The notes below the pieces were generated by a model, which worked only from the letters and a program-made list of their open reading frames with translations, was not told the origin of the DNA and did no database searches. Below are positions 42,301 to 54,969 of a stretch of DNA of 64,000 bases, one piece after another (position 1 is the first letter of the stretch; the number at the start of each line of letters is the position of its first letter). Source of the DNA: Phaeosaccion multiseriatum (taxonomy: Eukaryota > Ochrophyta, other classes); NCBI GenBank assembly GCA_965112735.1, contig OZ218951.1:3596001-3660000 (forward strand), read 5' to 3'. The translations under genes and the position numbers were made by a program.

Positions 42301-45300
42301 CAACGACAGGAACGAAATCGTGTTTTGTGATGGTTGCAACATGAGGTGCGTGAGCAAGTTGAAGCTTTGTTTTGGTGTGTGTGCGTGTGTATGTTTCTTT
42401 TAAACCAAGGCTTGCTGCCCCCTTGCATGTTTACAGCGTTCACCAGCTGTGCTACGGCTTGCAAGATATCCCGGAGGGCGACTTCTTCTGCGAGCGGTGT
42501 CAGTTCTTGCAGCTCTGTTCGATTCGGCAGGTCCCGTACGATGCAGGCACGGTGAGCTGCTGCCTCTGCCCGCTGCTGCACGGCGCTGTCAAGCACACCA
42601 CAGACAGTCGATGGTGTCATCTCGCATGTGCCATGTTCGCACCGGGTGTGCGGCTGCCGAGGCTGGAGAACATGGGACCTATTGATGTGACGGGCGTAGA
42701 CATTGGGGGGCCTTCCAAGGCACGGGCAGCGGGGGTGGGGGCGGGGGACGAGAAGGAGCAGGAGCAGCAGAAGGAGCCGTGCTGCGTGTATTGCGGAAAG
42801 AGCCAGGGCTGCTTGCTGCGATGCAGTCACAAGGGATGCGATGTGCGCTTCCACTTTCTCTGTGCCTGGTTCGCTGGGGCACACTTGAAATGCAGCCTTT
42901 TGGACAAGTCCTTTATGAGCGGAGAAGAGGATGACATAGGCGCCAGGGGAGGGGAGGCCTCCTATCCGAGTGGACTGGACTTGCAAGCGTTTTGCAGTGC
43001 TCACGGAGCGTTAGGAATGGCGACAGGGGTCAATGGCGGCAGGGAGCGCGACTCGCAGCTGCAAGTCATGCTTAGGGGCAAGTACCGCATGAAGGAAGAC
43101 TTGGATCTTGAGCTCAAACTCAAGCCAAGCAAGAGAGGGAGGGGGCGGCCGAGGAAAGACGCCGCACAAACAGTGGGAAAGGGCGGCATCTTTGCAGCAG
43201 CGGCCTCAGCGAGCTCGTCGTCACGTGGTGTGGTCAGGCAGCAGCCGAAGCAGCTGCGGGACGATCGGTATGCGGAGATGGCTTGCCAATCGTGCGTGTC
43301 GCCGCCGGGGACGGCTGTGGATCCCCACGCACCGGACGGCATGGGGCCGGTGTTGCAGTGCGTTACCTGCAGCGCTCGTGTACACGCAATGTGCTATGAG
43401 ACTGCCGGGTGGAGGGGAGACTCTGCATCCGACGGGGCGGGGGGCGGCAGCAGCACGGCTTGGCAGTGTGATGCGTGCGTGGCAGAGGTGACGGGGCCTG
43501 CGTGCGTGCTCTGCCCTCGACGCGGCGGAGTGTTCCACGCCACGGACGACAAGACGCTTCGATGGGTGCATACCTACTGCGCAAAGAACACGCCAGGCGT
43601 CGTCTTGGGCAGACTTGGGAGAGGCGAGGCGGGCTCCCCAGCGGCGCGAGTACTTGTAGATACCAGAAACGTTCCAAAGGTGAGTTACTCTTTCCGGGTC
43701 CTTGTTTCGTTTCCTGCGCCTAAGCGACTATTTCCCTGCTTCCTCTTCTTGTGTTTGTCTTTTGTCTTGTTAGGCCTTGCGCAAGCAAAAGTGTCAAATT
43801 TGCAGCCGGAAAGCAGGGGTGTGCGTCAAGTGCTCGCACCACGGATGCATGACGTACTTTCACCCGCTTTGTGGGCGTCTGGCGGGTCTCTATTCGCGCC
43901 CGCTCCGACCAGAGGAGCAGGCGGCACAGCAGCAGGCCCTAGGTCTGGACAGTACGGGAGCGCGGGGGGGCTCGCACCTCTTCACCCAGGCGTACTTTTG
44001 CAAGGCGCACACCCCACACGGCCTGTACCAGCTCAGCAGCCTCCACTGGGTAGACATGCACGCCCTCGTCAGACTGCGCTCCGATCTAGACAACGCCAGA
44101 CTGGTGGGTGTTACTTGTCTAGTGTTGGTTGTTTTTTGGAAAGGCACCAGACGACCTTACGCTAGTTACGTGCATCTTGCTCTCGTAATTACCGTCCTCT
44201 CTTTGCACTCGGTGCCTGCCCTCACACAGATTATCGACCTGACTCGACGCCGCGAGAAGGTGGCGCGCAACGAGTGGCGGACGGTGTGCGAGCAATTCGA
44301 CGGGTGTGTGGCCCACTTGCAGTCGCATGTCCCTGCTCGCCGCGCGCTGTTGCAGAAGCGACTCGACGCGCTCTTGCCGCCACCCGAAGATGAGGAAGAG
44401 AAGGAGGGAGAGGACGTGAAGGCGGGAGAGGACGTGAAGGAGGGAGCCGCTCCAGAGACCAAGGGTGGTGACTCCTCCACCACCCCAGTCTCCGAAGAAT
44501 CCGTGGCTTCTTCTCAGGCAATACGCACCGAAGACCAAGGGGGGGAAGTGCCATTAGAGAAGCCTATGCCTCACAGCAAGAGGCGGTCAAGTAGGGTAGT
44601 TGACTCTTGCGGAGCCGCTGCGGGTTCAGCTAATGCTATTGCTGCAGCGGCAGCGGCGACGGCGGCGGCGGCTGCTGCCTCGGCGAACGCATCACCCGCA
44701 GCGGAGCCTGAATATACTCGGGTGGAAAGGGGCTCCAGACAGCACTCGCAGCTGCTGGCTCTCATCCAGGGGAAAGGGGTGAGCGGCGCCAAGGGCAAGG
44801 GGAAGGGAACGCGTCGCAGCGTGCGTGGGTTGGGGTCAGAGGCTGATGATGCCCACAGAGGCACGGAGAGGGCGGCTGCGGCACTATGTGTCAAAGACAT
44901 GAAGTACGAACCGCTCAAGGAGGACAACGAAATGCTCAAGTTCAAGCTACTGCCCAAGCTGGACCTCCTGGAGGAGAGTGGCGGAGCAGGAGCAGGGCAA
45001 GGGGGGGCTGGGGGGGGCAAGAGACGCGGCAGGCAGCAGCAGCAGCTGATGGTCCGATCCGTGTCTGGGCCGTACGCGGAGACGTGTGTGGCCACCCTAC
45101 AGGGAGAAGGAGCGTGGGAAGGAGTCTGCAGTCGCTTAGAACAAAGGCAGGGCGACTTTGCGCAGATTCTCCATCTGGAGGCGGCGCAAGCCATGGCCAA
45201 TCTCGTGGAGCACAAGCAGGCCAAGGGCAAGGGCAGGGATGGGAGCGTTGCACTCGACGGGGCTTTGTCGGAGGACCCTGCTCGAGTGCTTTTGGACCGC

Positions 45301-46661
45301 CAACTCAAGGAGCTGCTGGACGGCTTGCTCGAGCACCGCGTGCCCGTGGATGAGCACGACGACAGGGAGTGGAGCAGCAATCAGGGGGGGGGTACTCGGC
45401 TGCTATGTGAGCGCCTGCTGGAGATACCTGCCGCGGGTAAGTGCGTTGCGTGTACTGTTTTGTTTGTTGTTCATTCCTCTCTCTCCTCCTTTCCGCTGCT
45501 GCTCAACGAAGACCAACGTCCCTCTTCTGTGATGTTTGATGACCATTGAGCAGATGTGGACCTGTCACTGGTGCTGCACCGCGTGAGCATGTTCCAATAC
45601 GAGTCTCTCGCGGACGCCATGAGGGATCTCCAGCTGGTCAAGGGCACCCAGGACCCGCCCCTCGCGCACGACGCCGAGCGCATGTACAACTTGGCCCAGA
45701 GGATCCACGCGAGTGTGCTCAAGGGCACCAGCGGCAAGCTCGAGACGCCGCAGGTGCAGCAGGGACAGATGGATGTGGCGCTGGCAGCGGCACGGGCGGA
45801 GGCGGCGAGTACAGGCAAACGCGTGCGCTTGCCCACCGTGCGAGGCATCTCCAGTGCCTCTCAGACGCCGAGGTGAGTGAGTCTCACCTCACGTGTGTGT
45901 GTCAAGTGTGTGTGTGTGTATGTGTGAGGCGGAGGAGAGAGGAGGAAGGACGGCACTGGGCGTGTGTTTTACGTGGATCCCCCACCCTGTGTCGTACTGT
46001 TTGTTGCACAACACGCAGCAGGCCGCCGGGAGCTGCGAGTCCCAAGGAGCCCCTCGCCAAGGGGGATGAGGAAGGGGAGTGTGCCGCCTGCCACGGGCAG
46101 CGTGCCCAATCCCCTGTCCTGGGGGGGGCTGTGGAGCTGCCTGGGGAGGCGCACTGGTACTGCCCCAACTGCATTCTGCGTGCACCTGAGGCATTCGTCA
46201 AGTGCCCGGTGGCGGTCTTGAAGCCCCACCCGGGGGGCGGGCACGAGTGGCGCTCGGGAGTCATTCAGGCATTTGAGCCCATCAGGTGAGAGAGAGAGAG
46301 AGAGAGAGAGAGAGCCTTGCGTGCGTGGCTCCGCGATGCTGATTCCCTCTCTGCCTGTGTCTCCATTCGTCTGCCTTGGTACAGTGGCAAGCACCGAATC
46401 GTGTACGAGAGCGGTGAGTGGGATTTCTTGCCGCTCCCGGAAAGCAGGCTCTCCTTCACGTCACCGACCCCTTTGGACATGGATCCAGACGCCTTCACCG
46501 GCCACAAGAACCCGCACAGGGCCAAGGGGAGGGCGAGCGCGGTTGTAGTTGACGCCACCCCGGTCAAGTCCCAGGGGAGAGGCAGTAAGAGAGATCGTGC
46601 GTCCGGAGCGTCGGGAGGGGATGGGAAGAACGCCTCAAGCAAAAAGTCTCGCCGGCGATAG
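39381..46661 (+). CDS. Multi-PHD chromatin protein with three PHD/extended-PHD modules
   Basis: About 13 exons encode roughly 2,000 residues. Module 1 (about 39540-40400) has [27 protein letters not shown], a zinc knuckle CCLCGRCDGALK, then WAHVACALWIPEVYFG and CALCGEKGICVQC: the PHD, knuckle, extended-PHD order of AF10, BRPF and JADE. Module 2 (about 42265-42980) repeats it (CMVCFDGHTNDRNEIVFCDG, WCHLACAMFAPG, CCVYCGKSQGCLLRC). Module 3 (about 43280-44020) is more divergent (CQSCVSPPG, WVHTYCAKNTPG, CQICSRKAGVCVKC, YFHPLCGRLAG). Near 46075-46200 there is a half-finger (CAACHGQ, WYCPNC), then HRIVYESGEWDFLPLP, which resembles a Tudor-like strand pattern. The tail is basic (KKSRRR), a likely nuclear signal. 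AT-hook-like GRGRPRK lies after module 2. Such readers bind unmodified or methylated histone H3; no methyltransferase or acetyltransferase domain is visible. Exon borders inside 41009-41977 are approximate. Confidence 0.85.
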
Positions 46662-46961
46662 AGGAGTGTTCGTAGCTCGCGGGACATCCACTTTAAACTG
46701 GACACTGCAACGTGTGCTTCTCCCATCAATTTCTCCCCTACCCCCTTTTAAAAGACCCACCCAACCCTAAGAGTTGCTGCTGTTGTAGTCGGAGAAGAGC
46801 GTTGTAAGTTCTGTCGAAAGCAGGTCGCACTCCCCAGTCTGTCGAGCTTCTCACCCGTGGCTGGGGTCCTGCTTGGCTCCCTTCCGCCCCGCTGGGGAAA
46901 GGCCTCCTTTCCCAGGGAGATTTTAAGCTGTCAAGGCGCTTCGAGGGAAGTGCGGTCAAAT
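46662..46961. promoter_or_regulatory. Intergenic region upstream of Rab5
   Basis: These 300 bases lie between the stop of the PHD protein and the Rab5 ATG on the same strand. They must contain the terminator of the first and the promoter of the second. No distinctive element is visible. Confidence 0.4.
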
Positions 46962-47806
46962 ATGGCGGGTAGAGTGTGTCATTTCAAGCTTGTCTTGCTT
47001 GGAGACACGGCAGTGGGCAAGTCCTGCTTAGTGGTGAGGTTCGTAAGGGACGAGTTTTTCGAGTACCAGGAGCCCACCATCGGCGCTGCGTTCCTCACTC
47101 AAACAGTGCATGTAAGTGTCGCAAAGTACGCGGAGTTTCTCGGTTGCTCTGGGGCTTATGCTTTGTTTCCCCCCTCCCGTTTCCTCCACGCCGTGCCTCC
47201 GTCCCAGCTTGACGACGCGACGGTGAAGTTCGAGATTTGGGACACTGCGGGGCAGGAGAGGTATCGAAGCCTCGCACCCATGTATTACCGCGGGGCAGCG
47301 GCGGCGATTGTCGTGTACGATGTTACCAACAAGGTGGGTGGTAGGAGAGAGAGTTTCGTGGAATGGAAGCCTTGCTTACTCTCGTTTTCGTTTGGTGTTG
47401 TAGGAGTCTTTCAGCGGGGCGCAGTCTTGGGTGAAGGAGCTGCAGCGAAGGGGGGACCCCAACGTGGTGATTGCGTTGGCGGGGAACAAGGCGGATCTGG
47501 AGCAGAGGCGCGACGTCAGCGTAGAGGAGGCACAAGCATACGCCGCCGAGGTGAGAGAGGGGCGGGCCTTGCTTCCTTTTGTGGATGTCAAGGCTGAGTA
47601 GTGTGTTTGTTGTCTGTGTGTCTCTCTCTCTTTCGTAACAGAATGGCATTATTCACATGGAGACGAGCGCAAAGACAGCGCTCAACGTCAAGAGCATCTT
47701 CGTCGATATCGCCAAGTCGCTGCCAAAGGCGCCCACCCCGCCAGAGAGGGACGCCTTTCCGATCATGCCGCCGCGCAAAGAAAAGAAGGGAGGGTGCTGC
47801 GCGTAG
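46962..47806 (+). CDS. RAB5: Rab5-family small GTPase
   Basis: Four exons (46962-47111, 47208-47333, 47404-47550, 47642-47806) give 195 residues. All nucleotide-binding motifs are present: GDTAVGKS (P-loop), T in the switch I segment [22 protein letters not shown] and ETSAK. The switch I and [13 protein letters not shown] sequences are typical of Rab5, which controls early endosome fusion and endocytic traffic. The C-terminus GGCCA provides the two cysteines for geranylgeranylation and membrane anchoring. The length is slightly short for the family, from a compact N-terminus and hypervariable tail. The start at 46962 places the P-loop 14 residues in. Confidence 0.93.
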
Positions 47807-47876
47807 TGGTGGAATCTGTACATACGAGCTCTGGAGCTCTATTTAATTAAAAAATAAGAATGAGGATGTCCACGCA
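47807..47876. terminator. 70-bp convergent 3' region
   Basis: Only 70 bases separate the Rab5 stop from the stop of the minus-strand P-loop gene. The AT-rich centre TTTAATTAAAAAATAAG is near-symmetrical and could serve as polyadenylation signal for both strands. Confidence 0.5.
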
Positions 47877-49565
47877 CTAGAAGCGGGGCCGGCGCTTCTT
47901 CCAGCCCTTGATCTGCTTGGCCAGGTCCACGGTGTCAGGCTCGTTATATGACCTTTTCTTTACCTCCGTCTCGTTGCTCGATACGCCCCACACGGGCTCC
48001 ATATCTGCTCTCTCCTACACACGTGGCAGCAAGTTGGGGCGTTGCTCTCCATGAGTACATACGGGGGTAGAAGAAAGGCATGAGCACGGCCACAGCCTCA
48101 CGCACTTACCCACTTCATGTGTCTCCACTTTCGGACTTCAGCCCAGTACTTGCCCATCTGCAGCACCTGCCCCTGCCCGAGCACTCTGGGCACGGGCCAA
48201 GCGGGAGAGGTCGTCACAGCCGCCACGGCATAGGCCAGCTGCTGCCGATGCTCCTGCTGCCGCTGCTGCTGTTGCCGCTGCTGCTCTCCGATCCACCGCA
48301 GCAGCTTCCCCCCCACCCCTATTGACTGGACGAACCCTCTGTCGTCCATGGTGAAACCTGCCGCCTCCACCAGCTCGCCCGCGTCTCCACCACCCGTCCG
48401 GCCCAGCAAGCCGTTGGTCCGCTGGCAAGCGTCAGCGATAGCCGACACGGGCACGTACTTGCCAGTCTGGGAGAAGCGGCGCAAGTTCCGCCGCAGCAGC
48501 TCCCCGAGGGGGACTCTGGGCATGGCCGGGCTTCCCCACGTGATGAACTCCACAGGACGAAGGTACTGCTCTCGGTCCAGAAAGAGGGAAGATCAAAGAG
48601 AGTGAAGGTGAGCCAAACCACATCCATCCCAAGGCGGAGCGCGCGAAGCAGCCCACTTACCTTCTCTGCCAGCGACAAGGCCGTCTTGAAGTCCCTGCTA
48701 CGCGTGTTGGTGTTTCCCCAAGCCACCGGGCCCGCGTGGTGGGCTAGCGCCTCCCGCAGGCGAGCAGTGGCGGAGGCAATACCCGGGCGAATGCCAGAAG
48801 CCATAAAACACTGCACATCCTTTATTTCCTGTGTACACACGATACGGCAGGGTGAGACACGGACAATGCATGCAAGTTTGGTGTGTCCCGCCCTGTACGC
48901 ACCATCCCCAAGCCGGCATCTAGCTCCTCCTTCATGGCCCGCAGAAGCGTCGCCATGGACTCTATATGCTCCTTTCCGCCGCAACGCTCCGCCGCCAGCA
49001 GCTTGCCCAGCATGCTTGCAGCCTGCTTCATGGGGCAGAGGCCCGTCAAGGCCAAGGCAACAATCCTCTGCTCTGCGATGGAATCATCTGTCCGAAGCGC
49101 CTTGAGAACAGATGGCTTCCTCGTCCACCGGCTAGAGTCAACGTCAGCCCTCCGGTCAAGCCCATCTCGGCTCTCCCCAGAGTAGAGCAGCTGCGAAAGC
49201 GGCACCGGCACGTACACGCCCAAGGAGTCGTCGATGCTAATGTCCTTCACCACCCCGCCGCTGGGGTGCTCTAGGCCCCGGACGTGAGTGGTCTTGCCGC
49301 AACACTGCGGACCGACCGCAATCAGAAGCGGGGGCCTGCAATTCGCCGATGCATCCTCGCCGCCCTGGGCCGCCGCCGCTCTCGCTGAAGTCTGACTCCG
49401 CCTTTGGCCACTGCTGCTGCAATGCCCAGGAGCAGCCGGGGCTGCAAACAATAACAAGTCCGCGAGGAAGGCACCCGCAGGGAGTGCAAGGGCGCCACAC
49501 AACAAGGCCCCCAGCAGAAGCTTTGCGAGCTTCGCGAGTCTACCACATCCCCACCACAACCCCAT
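47877..49565 (-). CDS. Plastid-targeted P-loop protein of unknown function
   Basis: Four exons (48903-49565, 48661-48828, 48110-48568, 47877-48014) give 475 residues in phase. I start at the ATG at 49565 because it yields a signal peptide (GRLAKLAKLLLGALLCGALA) ending PAGA-F, an ASAF-like site, followed by an Ala/Ser/Arg-rich transit region. That is the bipartite presequence of a complex plastid. The mature part has a P-loop, AVGPQCCGKTT, then SIDDSLGVYVPVP, recalling P-loop kinases of the polynucleotide or tRNA-ligase kinase group. A helical middle follows (IVALALTGLCPMKQAA), then QYLRPVEFITWGSPAMP, a Gln/Arg run and a basic C-terminus (KGWKKRRPRF). I do not recognise the family. A role in plastid nucleic-acid end processing is a guess from the P-loop context only. 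Confidence 0.65.
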
Positions 49566-49707
49566 CCCTCTCTCGAAACTATTTTTGACTATAGATGTGC
49601 CCTCCCCGTCGTCGGACAAGTCCCCAACTGTTGCTTGCTTTGATTTCACCTTGCACCTCCCTGCTGTAGGGCAGCGGCCGGGGAGGTCTCTTGCAAGGTG
49701 ACTTCCC
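49566..49707. promoter_or_regulatory. 142-bp bidirectional promoter
   Basis: This is the whole interval between the divergent starts of the plastid P-loop gene (minus) and the Kelch-kinase-HECT gene (plus). The leaders of both transcripts must be very short or overlap. Confidence 0.5.
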
Positions 49708-52465
49708 ATGTCTCTTAGGCTTCGCTGGGAAAGGGTCTCTTCTTGCTCGGACTGGTGCGGGAGGAGGAAGCATCAGGTCGTGAGCCACAGAGGGCAGCTC
49801 TTCGTCCTTGGCGGATACTCCGTGGACTCCACCCACTCTGACGGGGTGACGCTGAATGATGTGTGGAGCAGCAGCGATGGTGCAGAGTGGGTGCACGTGC
49901 TGGAGCGGGCAGAGTGGACGGGGAGGGATGGGCACACGGCCGTGGTGCACAACGGACAGATCTACCTCATGGGAGGTGTGTGTCTTGCAGAGAGAGAAGG
50001 GGGGCTTTGCATGTGGCATGTATCCCTTACCGTGTGTGGCTTGTCCGTTCTGCTCAGGAACGAACGATCCCCGAAGCCAGTTCTCGGATGTCTGGCGCTC
50101 GACGGACGGAGGCCATTGGGCTCTCATCAGCAAGTAGGCTTTAGGGTAGTGGGAGGGAGGCACCCGTAAGGGCTGGTCCTCACTCTCATGTTGCGGTGTC
50201 TGCTGCTGCTACTCCTTTCAGGTATGCGGGGTGGATGGGACGATGGCAGCATGCGGCTGTGTCCTTCGTGGACGGCTACATGTACGTGATGGGGGGCTGG
50301 GCGGGAGATGCGGGCTACCTCAACGATGTGTGGCGCACCCTGGATGGGAAGCACTGGGTCAGGTGCACCGAGCACGCTCCGTGGAAGAAGCGTATGTTTC
50401 ACATTGTGGTGAGTTGTGTCTTTGTGGCTCTGTGAGGAATGCAGGGACGAACCCTAACACAATGCCACACACAGGTCACTCTGAACGGCGCCATGTACCT
50501 CCTCGGGGGCTTCGATGGGCGGGAGATGCTCAATGACGTCTGGGGTGCGTGGCACAAACGACCAAAAGAGTCACTTTCCGAGTTGCCAGTGCTGACGTGA
50601 GACCCGCCTGCCCCTGCTGCACAACCTTCATAGCCAGCACCAACGGGCAAGACTGGACGCTGGTGACGCACGAGGCGGCATGGTGCCCTCGCAAGGGGCA
50701 CGCGGCGTGCGTGTTTCGAGGATCCATGTACGTTTCTTGGTCCACACGTTGCGGGGGTGGAGATATTTCCCCACGTCTAACCTACCAACGCACGTCCCTC
50801 CACAAGCTTCATTGTCGGTGGCGAAGGAGGAGAGCAAGAAAAGCTGAACGACATTTGGGTGTCCACCGACGGCGCGCACTGGGAAAGACAGGTGTGTTGT
50901 GCTTTGTCTTTAGCTCTTTTCCCTCTGAGCCTTGCCCTTTCACAACTCAGGGGTGTCTCGGTCCGTACGGTACTCTCTTGTTGGCAGGGTGAGGCGCCCT
51001 TCTGCGCTCGCTTGGGGCTAGCCGTGGTGGTGCACCAGCGGGGAATATATGTGCTCGGGGGGGTGGGCGACGGCACGCAGTACCTCAACGACTGCTACAG
51101 CACCACCACTGCAGCGCCCACACTCAGACTCAGTCGGAGCATTTCAGACGCGGAGGGAGGGCCGAACACTCCCTTGAGCACTCCCTTGTCCTTGGCGAGG
51201 CGGAGACGCACTGCCAGTCGGCTGGAGCTGGAGCACTTCGCAGACGGAGCCTGGGGGTGAGTGGTGGGCCTGCGGTGGTAAGATACTCCTTCCCTTTCCA
51301 ACCAACTTTTCACTCACTCAATCAACCCCGGCCGCCTTTAGTCATTTCGAAGACGGCGGCGGGGACTCGAGTGCAGCCAGCTCCCCTCCGCCAGCTCAAT
51401 TGAGGCGCGTAGGCTCTGTGGAGGTGGCGACGGTATCACCCACGTCGTTGGGAGGAGGAGGAAGCTCTTCCATACGGCGGGAGTCTGGACTCCGGAGCAA
51501 TAGCGCCCACTTTCGAAACAATAGCTCCCACTTTATGACCGAGGACGGAAGCAGCATCACTGTAAGCATGACTGCGGTGGCCGAGCGACTCCTACGACGC
51601 AACTCGCACCGCGCTTTACTCGAGGGGGTGCGGCAAGGGAACCGCGTTATCGTGGACACTGTTCGCAGCGCCGTGTTGTCGACGAGGGCGCCCCAAACAC
51701 GCGACGAGGGGGACGAGAGGGGCGAGAAGGGCGAGAGGGAGGCTGAGGAAACCAACAGCCACACGTGCTCGGGGCTGGGGCTGGGGCTGCGAGCAGAGGT
51801 CGCACGGGCCAGGGAAGAAATTGGAGGCGTGCAGAGAAAGATTCGGGCAGCTGGGAGACGGGCAATCCGCGCCATTGGGGCGGCGGGGGAGGGGCAGGGG
51901 CAAGAGAGTGCCGCTGCGGAAGCCATTGTGGCGCAAGTGAAGAAGGAAGTGGAGGAGCTGAGGCGCACAAGGTCTGACTTGGCCAGGAGGAGTCTCGGTG
52001 CGGCGCAGAATCTGCTGAGGCACTTGACCGAGCTTATCGGGCACCATGCCTCCAAGGAAGAGAATGTGTTGGAAAGCATGCATGCTCTGGAGGAGCAGGC
52101 CGGGTTCATTGGAGGGGCTGTGGCTCAGCAGATGCAGAACCTGCGGACGGTGAGACAGCAGCAGCAGGAGCAGCAACAGCAGCAACAGCAGCAGCAACAG
52201 CAACAGCAACAGCAGGGAGACCCCGAGTGGGGCACGGATCAAGACGATGCCGCCGTCGTCTCGCAAGAGGTGCAGGGGGGGGATGTTGTGCAGCGCTACC
52301 TGGCACTTGAGAAGAGGGTGGATGATGAGATGGGCGGCGGGGTGCTCAAGGGGCAGGAGAAGGCGCAAAAGGCCCTCGAAACTCTGCGCCAAGTCATGCA
52401 AGCGCGGGCAACAATGCTGGGCAGCTTTGCTGGCTGGATTGCGGGAAGCAGCACCGCGAGCAGTT

Positions 52466-52502
<37 letters not shown>

Positions 52503-54931
52503 CAGCAGCAGCAGGAGCAGCAGTAGCAGCAGTTGCAGCAGTAGCAGCTGTAGTTGTAGCCCCGCCCCCGAAAAGGCCCGAAGCGGAGGGGATGGTGATG
52601 ACAGTGTCAGCTGCAAGCGTAAGGCAGAGAGGGGAGAAGAGGACTGCGCTTCCTGTGCCTCTCCAAGCGATCGCATCCGCGCCGCTCGAGACTTTGACAC
52701 TGACTCTCTCCAAAAGTTTGATTCGGCGAGGATGGTGGCCCACAAGGCAGTGGACTTGGAGCTTCAGGAGCTGCCGCAGGCCTACGAGTCCGCCTGCACC
52801 TTGGGCAATGACCTCATCCTCACCGGTCACGACTACCTCGCACACGTCCTGGCCGACGCGGGGAGAGAGGCCTCTGAGCTGCAGCTCCACCAGCAGGAGA
52901 TGGACGCGTGGTTCCACGTGGTGACGCAGCTGGCGGACGAAGAAAATATCTCCAGCAAGTCCATGGAGCTGCAGCAGAGGCTCAGCAAGGCGGAGAACGT
53001 GCTCCTGGACGCCGAAGATATGGCCATCGACGCACGCAGCGCGGTAGGTGGATTGAACGGCGTGGCGCTCAGCAGGTCCAACCAATTCTCCCCCCCCTCC
53101 CCCCCCTCCATTCTCAACTCTTTTGTCGCCCCGTCCTCCACAGCTGGAGAAACGGAGGCGGCGCTCGTCAGCAGCATCGGATCTGAACCCCCTGATCGAG
53201 GCCAAGAGTCGCGCAGAGGACAAGGTGCGCGACAAGAGGAGAGACAGGAGGCAGCTCCTCGCCGCTATTGCGGACTTCGCACACACTGTCGCACCGGAGA
53301 TGGTGCTGGCACTTCCCCAGGTACTCAACCCGGCGGCAGCAGGTGGGTCGGGACATCGCAGTCTGTGCGGACTGGACCTCAAGGCGGTCAAGTTGCCCGT
53401 CAGGGTGCTTGGGGAGTACGAAGACGTGCGGCCCTTGCATCAAGACGACGGCGTCCGGACGGGGAGAAGGCCTATCTTCTCCGCGCTTCACGACGACGAA
53501 CAGGTGCGGCGATGGTGCGTCTTCCCCATCCACAGAAAGTACTGCCTCATGTGCCTGATGCGTGTCAATACGCGCACGCACACACACACAGGTGGTGCTC
53601 AAAGGCTATGCGGTGGCGAACGACATTGACCGGCGCAGGATGGAGAAGGAGCTCAACATCCTATGCCGCCTCAAGCACGACGCAATCATCGCCGTCAACG
53701 CGGTGGTGGAGGATGACTCGGACTCGTGCGGCCCCATGCCCATGGTGTACATTGAGTTCCCTCTGTGCACGGGTGGCGACCTCAGGCAGTGGCTGGCCAG
53801 CAAAGAACGAGTACGTGTGTGAGGAAGGGCACCTCTTCCGTCTGCCTGCGCACAGAGAGCAAGAAAGCCGCGTGTATCAATCAACGAATCGTTATCTCCA
53901 TTCTCATTCTCCTGCCTGCTGCTGCTGCTGTAGGAACCATGGGAGTTGCAGACGGCCTTTCGGCAAATCCTCTGTGGAGTGATGCACCTCCACGACCGCG
54001 GTGTTGTGCACAAGGACATCAAGCCCGGCAACATCCTCGTGCACGGAGACGGACGGGTGCTCTTGGCGGACTTTGACATTAGCAAAGACACTACAGGTGC
54101 GTCGGGCTTTCACCTCGACGTGTAGGCTCCACACACAGACAGGTCCACTCACCCCCTTCCAAACAACAGACTTTGGGGGCGTTGCGGGGGGCAGTGCTGC
54201 TTCCACGACCACAGGGAGGGGGGAGAGCGGCACGGCGGGTTTCATGGCCCCAGAGGTGGAGGCTGGAGAGCCTTCTTCGCCGGCGTCGGACATCTACTCG
54301 CTCGGAGTTGTGCTCTTTTGGATGCACTTCCCTCGACACCCCACCGGTGAGTGGGAGATAACATGTCCTTTGCATCATCGAGGCCGTCGAGAGTCAAACT
54401 CAAAACACACACTTTCGCAATGCGCACAGGGCCGGTGGCTGGAGCGCTGAACATTCCCAACGCAGCGGGGGGGGCGGACGTGCACCTGTTGCAGCTGCTG
54501 CGTAATCTCATGGCCGTGGATGCCCAGACAAGGCCGTCAGCGGCCGACGCTCTGATGCACCCCTACTTCCGTGTGTCGCATGTGGACCACCTCGTGGAGC
54601 AAGGCGTGGTGCTGCAGCAGGACACCAAGGTGCGGATATTAGAGCCCCAACTGAAACGGGAGGACAAGTCGCTCACGTACTTGGCGTGGGCCCCAATACG
54701 CACACGCACACACACACACACGCACACACACACACACACACACACAGCTCGAGGCCGTGCGCACCCTCTTCTCGGCCGTGCGGCGCGAGGTCGGGCGGAG
54801 CGATCCACTGAAGCTGAGTGTGCATCGGGCCAGCAAGAAGCTCGTACCGACCAGCCTGGATGCCCTTCACGGTCAGTCAGTCAGTCAGTCGCTCGGGAGC
54901 GGTGTTGGTCTTGTTCCTATCGTCGTCGTCG

Positions 54932-54969
<38 letters not shown>

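Noticed and set aside
51616-53391. 591-residue minus-strand frame
   Set aside because: It lies opposite the large helical exon of the Kelch-kinase-HECT gene. Its Leu/Thr/Ala runs mirror the poly-Gln and poly-Ser codons.
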